Positions 45,523 through 53,514 of a stretch of 64,000 nt of DNA are shown here, piece by piece. The notes below the pieces were generated by a model. It ran no database searches and was not told the DNA's origin. It saw only the letters and a program-made list of their open reading frames with translations. Every line of letters starts with the position of its first letter. Position 1 is the first letter of the stretch. The DNA is from Dyadobacter chenhuakuii (lineage in GTDB: Bacteria > Bacteroidota > Bacteroidia > Cytophagales > Spirosomataceae). The stretch spans positions 5,447,001 to 5,511,000 of the forward strand of contig NZ_CP098805.1 in the NCBI RefSeq assembly GCF_023821985.2, read 5' to 3'. The translations under genes were made by a program, and so were the position numbers.

Positions 45523-46371
45523 ATGAACCAGAGAGAAATTAAAGCACTGATATCCTTGCTTGATGACGAAGATCATGAAGTGAGCCAGCATGTGGAGGGG
45601 AAAATCTTGTCGTTGGGTGGCAATGTCATACCATTTCTCGAAACCGAGTGGGAGGAAAGCTTCAACCCGATTGTGCAGCGTAAAATAGAAGAGTTGATAC
45701 ACGAATTGCAGCTGAGCATCATGATTGAGCGCTTGCAATCGTGGAAAAATGGCGGTGCGCTGGATTTGCTCGAAGGAATGTGGATCATTTCGACTTACCA
45801 TTATCCGGATCTTTCCATGGAAAAACTCCGGACCACGATTGAACAGCTTTATTACGACATATGGATCCAGTTTCAGGAAGAAATGAATGCTGTAGACCAG
45901 ATCAAGCGTATTAACAGCATCTTTTTTGGAGTGATGAACTTCGCGGCGAACACCAAAAACTTTCATTCGCCTTCTAATTCCATGGTTAATGTTGTGCTGG
46001 AAAGCCGGAGGGGAAACCCGATCACATTGTGCGTGATCTATCTTTTGATAGCCAGAAAGCTGGGAATGCCTGTTTATGGCGTGAACCTGCCGAATCTTTT
46101 CGTGCTGACTTACAAAAACGACAAGACGCAGTTTTATATCAATGTCTTTAACAGGGGAATTATTTTTTCCAAAACAGACATTGACCATTATATCGCGCAG
46201 CTCAATATTAAGTCGAAGGAGATATTTTACCAGCCTTGTACAAACCTCGAAATTGTACAGCGCGTGTTGCGTAACCTGATTTTATCTTACGAAAAGACGA
46301 GTGAGCAGGATAAAATAAAGGAAATTGAGAAGATCCTGAAATCCACATTGGACGATATGCCTGACTTATAG
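45523..46371 (+). CDS. SirB1-like transglutaminase-fold protein
   Basis: A 282-residue protein of the SirB1 / transglutaminase-like family 2. After a helical N-terminal part comes the conserved block VLESRRGNPITLCVIYLLIA, then GVNLPNLFVL, where family members usually have a histidine instead of the asparagine-proline region (PGHF). Then come the NVFNRG segment and a C-terminal TPR-like tail. The function is unclear, and it may be non-enzymatic. The start at 45523 (MNQREIKALI) is chosen; an ATG at 45478 adds 15 residues. Confidence 0.85.
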   Translation: MNQREIKALISLLDDEDHEVSQHVEGKILSLGGNVIPFLETEWEESFNPIVQRKIEELIHELQLSIMIERLQSWKNGGALDLLEGMWIISTYHYPDLSMEKLRTTIEQLYYDIWIQFQEEMNAVDQIKRINSIFFGVMNFAANTKNFHSPSNSMVNVVLESRRGNPITLCVIYLLIARKLGMPVYGVNLPNLFVLTYKNDKTQFYINVFNRGIIFSKTDIDHYIAQLNIKSKEIFYQPCTNLEIVQRVLRNLILSYEKTSEQDKIKEIEKILKSTLDDMPDL

Positions 46372-46372
46372 G

Positions 46373-47002
46373 CTATAATGCAATGGCCAGGCAATGTTGA
46401 TCAAACCACCTGACGGTTATATTGGCCTCGATATCCCTGCCCAGATCTGTCAGCCTGCCCTTTAACAGTAGTGCGTCTTTGTCAAAAGGTTCTATATATA
46501 TGGAATCTTTGAAACTGACCTTTTTCTTGCCATATAACTTATAAAGCGCCTCTTTTGCACACCAATACATGCATAGGAGTGCAATTTCATCGCCGGCATG
46601 CTCAAATTCCGGTTGAGATAGATATTTTTTGGAAGTGCGCTGTAGTTTCGCGTCCATTTTCTCCATATCAATGCCCACAGCCGCAGGCGGATTAATGGCA
46701 ACGGCAACAAAATCGTTGGTATGGGTGATGGAAATGTGCGAATCGTTATCAATCAGGAACGCCTTGCCGTGCTCATCCTTGTAAGTCCCGATGTAATTAA
46801 TGTCAAATTGTTCAGCAATAATCTTGATCAGCAGCCTGCTGGCCAGCCACTCACGCAATTTTTGCGGATGCGTGATTGCTGAGAGTTCATCCGCATTATA
46901 GGCATAACCCAGCGTTTCTTTGAGCTCCGTTTCAGTTTCGGTAAGCTTCCAAAGCAGCAGCGTACTGGACTCTTCGATCATTTCGGAATGAACGAGCGGC
47001 AT
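46373..47002 (-). CDS. 4'-phosphopantetheinyl transferase superfamily protein
   Basis: A 209-residue protein with the two magnesium-binding signatures of the Sfp-type family: VGIDMEKMD (about residue 110) and WCAKEALYKLYG (about 150). Such enzymes attach the phosphopantetheine arm of CoA to carrier proteins in fatty acid, polyketide or peptide synthesis. An ITHTNDFVAVA segment before the first signature also fits. It is convergent with the SirB1-like gene (one base between stops) and divergent from the WD40 gene. Confidence 0.92.
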   Translation of the reverse strand: MPLVHSEMIEESSTLLLWKLTETETELKETLGYAYNADELSAITHPQKLREWLASRLLIKIIAEQFDINYIGTYKDEHGKAFLIDNDSHISITHTNDFVAVAINPPAAVGIDMEKMDAKLQRTSKKYLSQPEFEHAGDEIALLCMYWCAKEALYKLYGKKKVSFKDSIYIEPFDKDALLLKGRLTDLGRDIEANITVRWFDQHCLAIAL

Positions 47003-47058
47003 AATTATTCTGTTTACAATTTCTATTTTTGACGCTCAATCCCTATCGCAAGTAAAGC

Positions 47059-47961
47059 ATGAACATTCGCAAAGTAGATACTTTTTCCGGTCATAGAGAC
47101 AGTGTTTATACAATTATTTCTGACAACACTTCTCATGGCTTTTACTCTGCTGGCGGCGATGGTTTTGTAATTCAATGGGATCTTAATAAACCCGATCTGG
47201 GAAATCTCGTCGCCCGTGTGGGTGTTTCGGTATATGCATTAGGTCTTGAAAAAGAAAATAATGCACTTTGGATCGGGCAAAATTACGAAGGCATCCAGGT
47301 GCTCGACATTGCTCAAAACAAGATTGAAAGAACCTCAAAGATCACCACAGCGCCTATTTTTGACATTCAGTTTTTTGACAACAAGGCATTGATTGCATTG
47401 GGCGACGGTGTAATTGTGGTCATGGACATTGCTTCTTTTGCGGTTCAGAAGCACATTAAAGTCTCCGGCAAGAACATCCGAACCATTGCAATCAACCATG
47501 AAACACGTGAATTTGCGGTCGGTGACAGCGATTTTAATGTCAATATCTTCGATTTGGACGGTTTTGTGTTAAAAAAGACGATCCAATCGCATAGTAACTC
47601 AGTATTTTCCGTTAAGTATTCACCGGACGGCAAATATCTCTTTACAACGGGCCGGGACGCACACATCAAAATATGGGACGTAAATGACGCCTATGGGATG
47701 GTTTTAGACATTCCGGCACATTTATATGCGGTCAACGACATTAGTTTCAGCCCCGACCGCACATTATTCGCCTCCTGCAGCATGGACAAATCGGTAAAGG
47801 TTTGGGATGCTGTTACTTTTAAACTCAAAAAGATCATTGACCGTGCCAGGCATGCGGGGCATGGAACTTCGGTTAACAAACTGCTCTGGACGAGCTATGA
47901 AAACCAGTTGATTTCATGCAGCGACGACCGGATGATTTCGGTTTGGGAAGTGGCTGAATAG
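47059..47961 (+). CDS. WD40-repeat protein
   Basis: A 300-residue cytoplasmic beta propeller, apparently of seven WD40 blades. FSGHRDSVYTII, SHSNSVFSVKYSPDGKYLF followed by HIKIWDVND, and FSPDRTLFASCSMDKSVKVW are clear repeat units. It has no signal peptide and no catalytic domain and probably acts as a protein scaffold. A TATTTTTG element lies at 47024-47031, upstream of the ATG. Confidence 0.9.
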   Translation: MNIRKVDTFSGHRDSVYTIISDNTSHGFYSAGGDGFVIQWDLNKPDLGNLVARVGVSVYALGLEKENNALWIGQNYEGIQVLDIAQNKIERTSKITTAPIFDIQFFDNKALIALGDGVIVVMDIASFAVQKHIKVSGKNIRTIAINHETREFAVGDSDFNVNIFDLDGFVLKKTIQSHSNSVFSVKYSPDGKYLFTTGRDAHIKIWDVNDAYGMVLDIPAHLYAVNDISFSPDRTLFASCSMDKSVKVWDAVTFKLKKIIDRARHAGHGTSVNKLLWTSYENQLISCSDDRMISVWEVAE

Positions 47962-48065
47962 TATACTTATAATATGGGATTATTGGTAAATACTTTGAAA
48001 AATGATCCATATATCTTTAACTTACACGACCGTTTTTAACTAAGTAACAAAGCATAGATTGCATC

Positions 48066-49133
48066 ATGAAAATATCCGCTATAGACATACGCAAGCACAC
48101 TTTTGAAAAGATTTTCAGAGGTTATGACCCGGACGAAGTAGATGCTTTTCTTAATTCGTTGTCCCAGGAATGGGAGCGTTTTTCAAGCGAAAATAGTCTT
48201 TTGAAAATGCAGCTTGAATATGCTGAGAAAGAGCTTAGCAAGCTAAAAGACATTGAATCTACGCTGTTCAGAACATTAAAAGCGGCAGAAGACACCAGCA
48301 AGCTAATTGAAAAAGAAGCCAATGAAAATGCTGAAAAACGAATTGAAGAATCCCGGACAACTGCCAATGATCTGGTAAGTGAAGCCGAAAACAGGACGAA
48401 CCTGATCATCCGTGAAACGGAGGACAGGCTGAAACGTTTCAAAGAAGATTTCGCTGCCGAGGTGAAGTTGCAGGAACGTGATTTCCGTGCAATTGAGAAT
48501 TTCAGGGATAACCTGATTGTGCAGCTTTCTTCACTGGCCAACAACACCATTGAAACGGTGGAAAGGTTTGAGCAGAAATATGATAAGCAGTCCGTTTTGA
48601 ATAAAATGGAAGAGATCAAGCAGCACATTTCTGAGATTGAAATTCCTAAGAAAGCTTCGTTCCTGACTGAACCAAGAGTTGTTCCACAATTGGAAGAAGT
48701 GTCAAAAACGGAGGCGGAAGTGGTTTTGCAGGATGACGAACCTGAGGTGTTATTTGAAGTTGTTGATGCGGAGGATGAAGTAGTGGTGGATGAGGAAGAA
48801 GAATTTGTTCCGCAAATAGCCTATGAAGACGAGGAACCGGAAATGTTGAATGAAGTCGTTGAAGTAGAGCCGGAAGCTTTCTCGGAACCGGAGCCGGTTG
48901 AAGAAGAAATTGCATACAGCTTAAAAGAAGAGCCAAGAACCGCAGCTGAGGATTCGGCAGCAGCATTAGCTGAGCTGCAACGCACAGCCCGCGAGCGCGA
49001 AGCGGAGCTAAACAGAGAAACGGAAAGAGTAAGGGAAAACGAGCGGGTTAGAGAAAACACGCCGGTTAATCGTCCACGCGTTCCTGAAAACCAGCCGAAG
49101 AAAACCGGAGGTTCATTTTTTGATCAAATCTAG
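48066..49133 (+). CDS. DivIVA-domain coiled-coil protein
   Basis: A 355-residue protein. The N-terminal DivIVA domain is MKISAIDIRKHTFEKIFRG followed by YDPDEVDAFLNSL, then a long coiled coil to about residue 200 rich in Glu, Lys and Leu. A very acidic region (about 215-290, many EE and DE pairs) and an Arg/Glu tail follow. In Gram-positive bacteria DivIVA marks cell poles; in Bacteroidota its role is not established. It ends six bases before folB, which suggests co-transcription. Confidence 0.9.
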   Translation: MKISAIDIRKHTFEKIFRGYDPDEVDAFLNSLSQEWERFSSENSLLKMQLEYAEKELSKLKDIESTLFRTLKAAEDTSKLIEKEANENAEKRIEESRTTANDLVSEAENRTNLIIRETEDRLKRFKEDFAAEVKLQERDFRAIENFRDNLIVQLSSLANNTIETVERFEQKYDKQSVLNKMEEIKQHISEIEIPKKASFLTEPRVVPQLEEVSKTEAEVVLQDDEPEVLFEVVDAEDEVVVDEEEEFVPQIAYEDEEPEMLNEVVEVEPEAFSEPEPVEEEIAYSLKEEPRTAAEDSAAALAELQRTAREREAELNRETERVRENERVRENTPVNRPRVPENQPKKTGGSFFDQI

Positions 49134-49139
49134 AATACA

Positions 49140-49490
49140 TTGGGAACAATAAGCCTTGAAGGTCTGGAGTTCTTTGCATACCACGGCTATTATCCTGAGG
49201 AGCAACGAATTGGAAATAAATATGCATTAGACATCATCATCACAGCCGACTTCATCAAGGCTGCACAAGAGGATAAGCTAAGCGAAACAGTCAACTACGA
49301 AACGATCTACCAAATCGCTTCCAAAGTAATGAAAGAACCAGCCAAGCTGCTGGAACACATCGGTTTTACAGTTATTGAAAAAATAAGGGAACATTACCCG
49401 GTTGTAGCCAACATAACAGTCCGGGTCTCCAAGTTCAATCCACCAGTAGGAGGCGTTTGTACCAGAGCGATGATTACTATGGAAGGGTAG
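49140..49490 (+). CDS. folB: Dihydroneopterin aldolase
   Basis: A 116-residue enzyme of folate synthesis that cleaves dihydroneopterin to 6-hydroxymethyldihydropterin. LEGLEFFAYHGYYPEEQRIGN is the family start (split here by the conserved YHG), and YETIYQIASKVM and RVSKFNPPVGG are conserved. The start is the TTG at 49140; no ATG stands in a suitable place, and the codon gives the correct family N-terminus. It lies six bases after the DivIVA gene. Confidence 0.92.
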   Translation: MGTISLEGLEFFAYHGYYPEEQRIGNKYALDIIITADFIKAAQEDKLSETVNYETIYQIASKVMKEPAKLLEHIGFTVIEKIREHYPVVANITVRVSKFNPPVGGVCTRAMITMEG

Positions 49491-49500
49491 GGTATTGTGA

Positions 49501-49574
49501 CCCTGTCATGCTAAGCGGAGCCGAAGCACGCTACTCCTTGGTACCGTGCTTCGACTCCGCTCAGCATGACAGGG
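49501..49574. repeat. REP-like imperfect inverted repeat
   Basis: Two 30-base arms (49501-49530 and 49545-49574) are complementary at 28 positions and enclose a 14-base loop. The core CGGAGTCGAAGCACG-type sequence and the CATGACAGGG end resemble short interspersed elements repeated in intergenic regions of many bacterial genomes. It lies between the convergent folB and carboxynorspermidine synthase-like genes. Whether it is repeated elsewhere in this genome cannot be seen here. Confidence 0.75.
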
Positions 49575-49582
49575 GTTATTAA

Positions 49583-50794
49583 TTAATACTCATGCGGCAG
49601 CGGCACATTGATCCGCTCATTCCAAGTCAACCCATGCTGGTTTAGCAAGTCCATAAATGGATCCGGGTTAAGCTCTTCTACATTGTAAACGCCTGGCTTC
49701 ATCCATTCTTCATTAGTGAGCATCAGCATTGCGCCGATCATGGCTGGGACGCCGGTGGTGTAACTTACTGCTTGTGCGCGGACTTCGCGATAGCATTCGG
49801 CGTGGTCGCAGTTGTTCCAGACGTAATAGGTTTTTTCTTCACCACCTTCGATGCCTTTGATCTGGCAACCGATGGATGTTTGGCCTGAATAATTTTCTCC
49901 CAACGAATCCGGTGCCGGAAGCACGGCTTTCAGGAATTCAAGCGGGACAATGTCCATGCCATTGAATTTGATGGGCTTAATGCTTGTCATACCCACATTT
50001 TCAAGCACATTTAAATGCGTGATATAAGCCTGGCCGAATGTCATCCAGAAACGCGCGCGCTTCAATGTCGGGAAGTTTTTTACAAGGGATTCCAGTTCTT
50101 CGTGGTAAAGCACATAGCTCTCTTTCGGTCCGATTCCGGGATATTCGATAGGCTTGTGAATGGACATCGCAGGAATTTCAATCCACTCGCCATTTTCCCA
50201 GTAACGACCTGGCTGGGTAATCTCACGGATGTTGATCTCCGGATTGAAGTTCGTTGCAAATGCTTTCCCGTGATCGCCTGCATTACAGTCGATGATGTCC
50301 AGGTAATGCATTTCATCAAAATGATGTTTATTGGCATATGCAGTGAAAACCTGCGTTACGCCCGGATCGAAGCCGCAGCCCAAAACGGCCATTAAACCTG
50401 CCTCTTTAAATCTTTCCTGATAAGCCCATTGCCAGCTGTATTCAAACTTGGCAACATCTTTTGGCTCATAATTGGCTGTGTCCAGATAATGTACACCCGT
50501 TGCCAGACATGCCTCCATAATCGTCAGATCCTGATAAGGCAAGGCAACATTGATCAGTAACTTTGGTTGAAAACGTTTGATCAGAAGCACTGTTTCTGCA
50601 ACGATATCTGCATCAACTTGTGCCGTTTGAATGGTGACACCGTGCATTTCCTGAATTTCAGCAGCGATTTTATCGCACTTCGATTTGGTACGGCTGGCCA
50701 GCATAATTTCCGTAAAAACATTGCTGTTCAGCGCACATTTATGGGCTACAACACTTCCAACCCCACCTGCACCAATGATCAGAACCTTAGACAT
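49583..50794 (-). CDS. Carboxynorspermidine synthase-like (saccharopine dehydrogenase family)
   Basis: A 403-residue NAD(P)-binding enzyme. It starts KVLIIGAGGVGSVVAHKCAL, and has NVALPYQDLTIMEACLATGVHYLDTANYEP, GCGFDPGVTQVFTAYA and CNAGDHGKAFATNFNPEINI, which match carboxynorspermidine dehydrogenase rather than lysine-pathway saccharopine reductases. It would reduce the Schiff base of aspartate semialdehyde and a diamine in the alternative polyamine route. No decarboxylase partner (nspC) is in the window. Its promoter (50861-50890) and a hairpin (50814-50847) are separately listed. Confidence 0.88.
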   Translation of the reverse strand: MSKVLIIGAGGVGSVVAHKCALNSNVFTEIMLASRTKSKCDKIAAEIQEMHGVTIQTAQVDADIVAETVLLIKRFQPKLLINVALPYQDLTIMEACLATGVHYLDTANYEPKDVAKFEYSWQWAYQERFKEAGLMAVLGCGFDPGVTQVFTAYANKHHFDEMHYLDIIDCNAGDHGKAFATNFNPEINIREITQPGRYWENGEWIEIPAMSIHKPIEYPGIGPKESYVLYHEELESLVKNFPTLKRARFWMTFGQAYITHLNVLENVGMTSIKPIKFNGMDIVPLEFLKAVLPAPDSLGENYSGQTSIGCQIKGIEGGEEKTYYVWNNCDHAECYREVRAQAVSYTTGVPAMIGAMLMLTNEEWMKPGVYNVEELNPDPFMDLLNQHGLTWNERINVPLPHEY

Positions 50795-50813
50795 TTTGTT
50801 TCGTTTAAGTTAA

Positions 50814-50847
50814 AAGACTTCCCAGGTTTTGAAATCTGGAAAGTCTT
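50814..50847 (-). terminator. Hairpin in the leader of the carboxynorspermidine synthase-like gene
   Basis: An 11-of-12-pair stem (AAGACTTCCCAG / CTGGAAAGTCTT) with a 10-base loop, followed on the minus strand by four T. It lies after the PQQ-dehydrogenase gene but also after the next gene's promoter and 20 bases before its ATG, so it may act as a terminator or an attenuator. Confidence 0.5.
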
Positions 50848-50860
50848 GTCGAATATCCCG

Positions 50861-50890
50861 CAAAGATAGAATGACCGCTTAAACTTTCAA
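50861..50890 (-). promoter_or_regulatory. Bacteroidota-type promoter of the carboxynorspermidine synthase-like gene
   Basis: On the minus strand TTG (50890-50888), a 19-base spacer and TATCTTTG (50868-50861) match the Bacteroidota consensus -33 / -7 arrangement. The TTG overlaps the end of the preceding gene. The expected start of transcription is near 50854. Confidence 0.65.
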
Positions 50891-52092
50891 TTTAAATTTC
50901 CGTTAACCAGCTTCATTATCTTGCCTTCGCCGTAATTCAGATAGTAAACCTCACCGCTCAGATCCTGGGCGAAGGAAGAAATAGCACCTTTGCTTTCAAA
51001 CAGCATGGCATTGCTCTTCTTTTTGTCACCATCCAGTTCCAGCGCCCAGATTCTTCCGCTGGCAAAATCGCCATATATGTATTTGCCTGCCAAACTTTTA
51101 ATGGATGTTCCCCTGTAAACGTAGCCGCCAGTTATAGATCTGTCGCCATTGCTTTGGACATAATCATGGATCGGTTCGATAAGGCCCTGTCCATTGCAAT
51201 TGGATGAAGGCTCGTAGCAATCCACTCCTTCTTTGAGCTTCCAGCCGTAATTTCCACCTTTGGTAATGATGTCAATTTCTTCGCGCTTGTTCTGCCCTAC
51301 ATCCCCGGCAAAAAGGCGGCCATTATCCATATCAAAGCTGATCCGCCAGGGATTCCGCAGACCATAAGCATATATTTCAGGCAGGAAACCATCATTATTT
51401 CCAACCGGATATGGATTATCTGCGGGAATGCCATAATTGCCTTTTCCAGTCCCGTTGACATCCACACGAAGGATTTTTCCCAGCATTGATTTACGGTTTT
51501 GCGCATTGTTTTGCGGGTCACCGCCGCTGCCGCCATCGCCTGTGGCAATGTACAAAAAGCCATCCTTGCCGAATTGCATCGAGCCGCCATTGTGGTTATC
51601 GTAAGGCTGGTTAAATGTAAACAGGACCGTTTCGCTGGAAGGATCGGCGCGTTCAGCTGTGGCTGTGGAGGCTTTGTAGCGTGCTATGACGGTTTTTAAA
51701 GGATTTCCGGCCGTGTAATTAAGATAAAAGAAGCCGTTGGTCTTGAAATCCGGATGGAAAGCCAGCCCGAGCAGGCCGCGTTCACCGCCATCCTGGACTT
51801 TGTTTTTAATATCTAAAAAAACAGCGCTGCTTGAAACAGTCGCATTGTTTTGAAAAACCCTGATAACTCCCGACTGCTCAACAACGAAAAAACGGGTGCT
51901 ATCTCCGGGAATCTGCTTCATATCCACCGGATCTACAAATTTCAAGGCAGGGAACGTATCTTTGGTTTTAAGGGTCGTATCGGCGTTTCCGATTGTGCCG
52001 GGGTCCTCTGTAATATCCTTGTCCTTGGAACAGGAAGTGGTTGCGACGCCTAATAACAGAAGGAAGAATATTGGAAAAGAATAAAGGCTCAT
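50887..52092 (-). CDS. PQQ-dependent sugar dehydrogenase (lipoprotein)
   Basis: A 401-residue lipoprotein with lipobox TTSC (Cys21). The rest is a six-bladed beta propeller of the soluble glucose/sorbosone dehydrogenase family: GLLGLAFHPDFKTNGFFYL, PYDNHNGGSMQFGKDGFLYI, YAYGLRNPWRISFD, and GGNYGWKLKEG are typical. It would oxidise sugars or alcohols in the periplasm with PQQ. The start codon is buried in an inverted repeat (52080-52132). There is no other possible start nearby. It follows eboF on the same strand. Confidence 0.9.
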   Translation of the reverse strand: MSLYSFPIFFLLLLGVATTSCSKDKDITEDPGTIGNADTTLKTKDTFPALKFVDPVDMKQIPGDSTRFFVVEQSGVIRVFQNNATVSSSAVFLDIKNKVQDGGERGLLGLAFHPDFKTNGFFYLNYTAGNPLKTVIARYKASTATAERADPSSETVLFTFNQPYDNHNGGSMQFGKDGFLYIATGDGGSGGDPQNNAQNRKSMLGKILRVDVNGTGKGNYGIPADNPYPVGNNDGFLPEIYAYGLRNPWRISFDMDNGRLFAGDVGQNKREEIDIITKGGNYGWKLKEGVDCYEPSSNCNGQGLIEPIHDYVQSNGDRSITGGYVYRGTSIKSLAGKYIYGDFASGRIWALELDGDKKKSNAMLFESKGAISSFAQDLSGEVYYLNYGEGKIMKLVNGNLN

Positions 52093-52132
52093 GACGTTGA
52101 AGTTTTATTTAACAACGTGATGAGCCTTTATT
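52080..52132 (-). promoter_or_regulatory. Long hairpin covering the start codon of the sugar dehydrogenase gene
   Basis: Arms 52080-52099 and 52113-52132 pair at 19 of 20 positions around a 13-base loop. On the minus strand the ATG of the dehydrogenase (52092-52090) lies inside the 3' arm. The structure begins 17 bases after the eboF stop and may serve as its terminator or as a block on translation. Confidence 0.6.
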
Positions 52133-52149
52133 TGTTTCAGCAAAGTGTT

Positions 52150-53514
52150 TTAAGTCAGATGCTTCCAGATCACATCATAAACGTCTACTGCTTCGATCTC
52201 GGGTTTTCCGGGAGCAGAATCTGTAACCAGGATCGGATAAAATTCTTTGGGAACATGAATGCTTCCGTGCGAGCCCTTTACCAATGTTGCGTCAAGTGGG
52301 ATAACGTCCATTAAATATCTGAAACCCATCAATTTACGTGCTAACTTATATCCGGCACGTAGCTTAATCAGCGGATTTTTTGGGTCCATAAACATTTCTA
52401 CAGGATCGTAGCCAGGCTTCCGGTGAATATCTACCAAATGCGCGTAATCCGGCGCCTTGGCGTCGTCGAGCCAGTAATAATAGGTAAACCAACTGTCGGG
52501 CTTAGCCATAATAACCAGGTCGCCGGCGCGTTCGTGGTCAATGTGATATGCTTTTTGTGCTTCTCTATCTAAAATCAGGTCAATGCCCGGGACTTTCTTC
52601 AATGCATTGATAACCTGATCTTTCACAGATTCATCATTCAAATATACATGTGCAATCTGGTGATCCGCAGTGGCAAATGCTTTCGAAATTCCCGCGTCCA
52701 GCAGTTCATACCAACGTTCTGTCCGAACTGAAATCAAGCCTTCATTTCTTAAAATCCGGTTGATATGGATCGGGTTGCTCACCGGATTGATGCCATATTC
52801 TGAAAGTAAAATGATCTTGGCATTGCGCGCCTCGTAAAACTGGATCAGCTCCGCAACCACGTCGTCGATCTCTTTCAGCTCATTGCTGATTTTGGAAAAG
52901 TCAGGCCCGAATTTCTGTAAACAATAATCCAGGTGCGGCAGGTAAATCAGCGTTAATGTTGGATTATGCTTCTTTTCAACCCACATCGACGAGTCTGCGA
53001 TCCATTTTGTAGACTTAATGTTGGCATTAGGCCCCCAGAAATTAAAGAGCGGAAATTGCCCCAGATCTTTTTGCAGCTCATCCCGCAGTTCGGGCGGATA
53101 GGCGTAACAATCGGGCGCTTTCACGCCATCTGCGTGATACTGCGGGCGCGGTGTTACCGAAAAATCGGCGGTTGAGTACATATTATACCACCAAAACATC
53201 TTCGCGCAAGTGAAATTCGGATCCAGCTTTTTGGCCGCATCCCAGATCTTTTCCCCTTTTACAAGCTTGTTGGACTGTTTCCAGAACTTAATTTCTGAAT
53301 CCTCACGGTCATACCAGCCATTCCCGACAATCCCGTTTTCAGCGGGCCATTTGCCGGTAATGTAAGTGCTTTGAGATGTGGTCGTGACGGCAGGAAGAAC
53401 TGGTTTAATCGGAGTTAAATGCCTGTTCTTTAAATATTTGGCAAGGAACGGAGTATGTTCACCGATCAGGTTTGCACTTAAACCTACGATGTCAATAACG
53501 ACTGTTTTATTCAT
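52150..53514 (-). CDS. eboF: EboF: alkaline-phosphatase-superfamily protein of the ebo cluster
   Basis: A 454-residue phosphodiesterase/nucleotide pyrophosphatase-like protein. It begins MNKTVVIDIVGLSANLIG with the first metal aspartate. The nucleophile is probably a threonine in PAVTTTSQSTYITGKWP. ENGIVGNGWYD, LLSEYGIN and an HGSIHVP region contribute other metal ligands. There is no signal peptide. It overlaps eboE by eight bases, and it is the last gene of the ebo cluster. A processing role on a phosphorylated or pyrophosphate intermediate is inferred from the family. Confidence 0.88.
   Translation of the reverse strand: MNKTVVIDIVGLSANLIGEHTPFLAKYLKNRHLTPIKPVLPAVTTTSQSTYITGKWPAENGIVGNGWYDREDSEIKFWKQSNKLVKGEKIWDAAKKLDPNFTCAKMFWWYNMYSTADFSVTPRPQYHADGVKAPDCYAYPPELRDELQKDLGQFPLFNFWGPNANIKSTKWIADSSMWVEKKHNPTLTLIYLPHLDYCLQKFGPDFSKISNELKEIDDVVAELIQFYEARNAKIILLSEYGINPVSNPIHINRILRNEGLISVRTERWYELLDAGISKAFATADHQIAHVYLNDESVKDQVINALKKVPGIDLILDREAQKAYHIDHERAGDLVIMAKPDSWFTYYYWLDDAKAPDYAHLVDIHRKPGYDPVEMFMDPKNPLIKLRAGYKLARKLMGFRYLMDVIPLDATLVKGSHGSIHVPKEFYPILVTDSAPGKPEIEAVDVYDVIWKHLT

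Noticed and set aside
45502-46188. 228-residue open frame on the minus strand, opposite the SirB1-like gene
   Set aside because: It is antisense to a recognisable conserved family, and it has no signal, domain or start context of its own.
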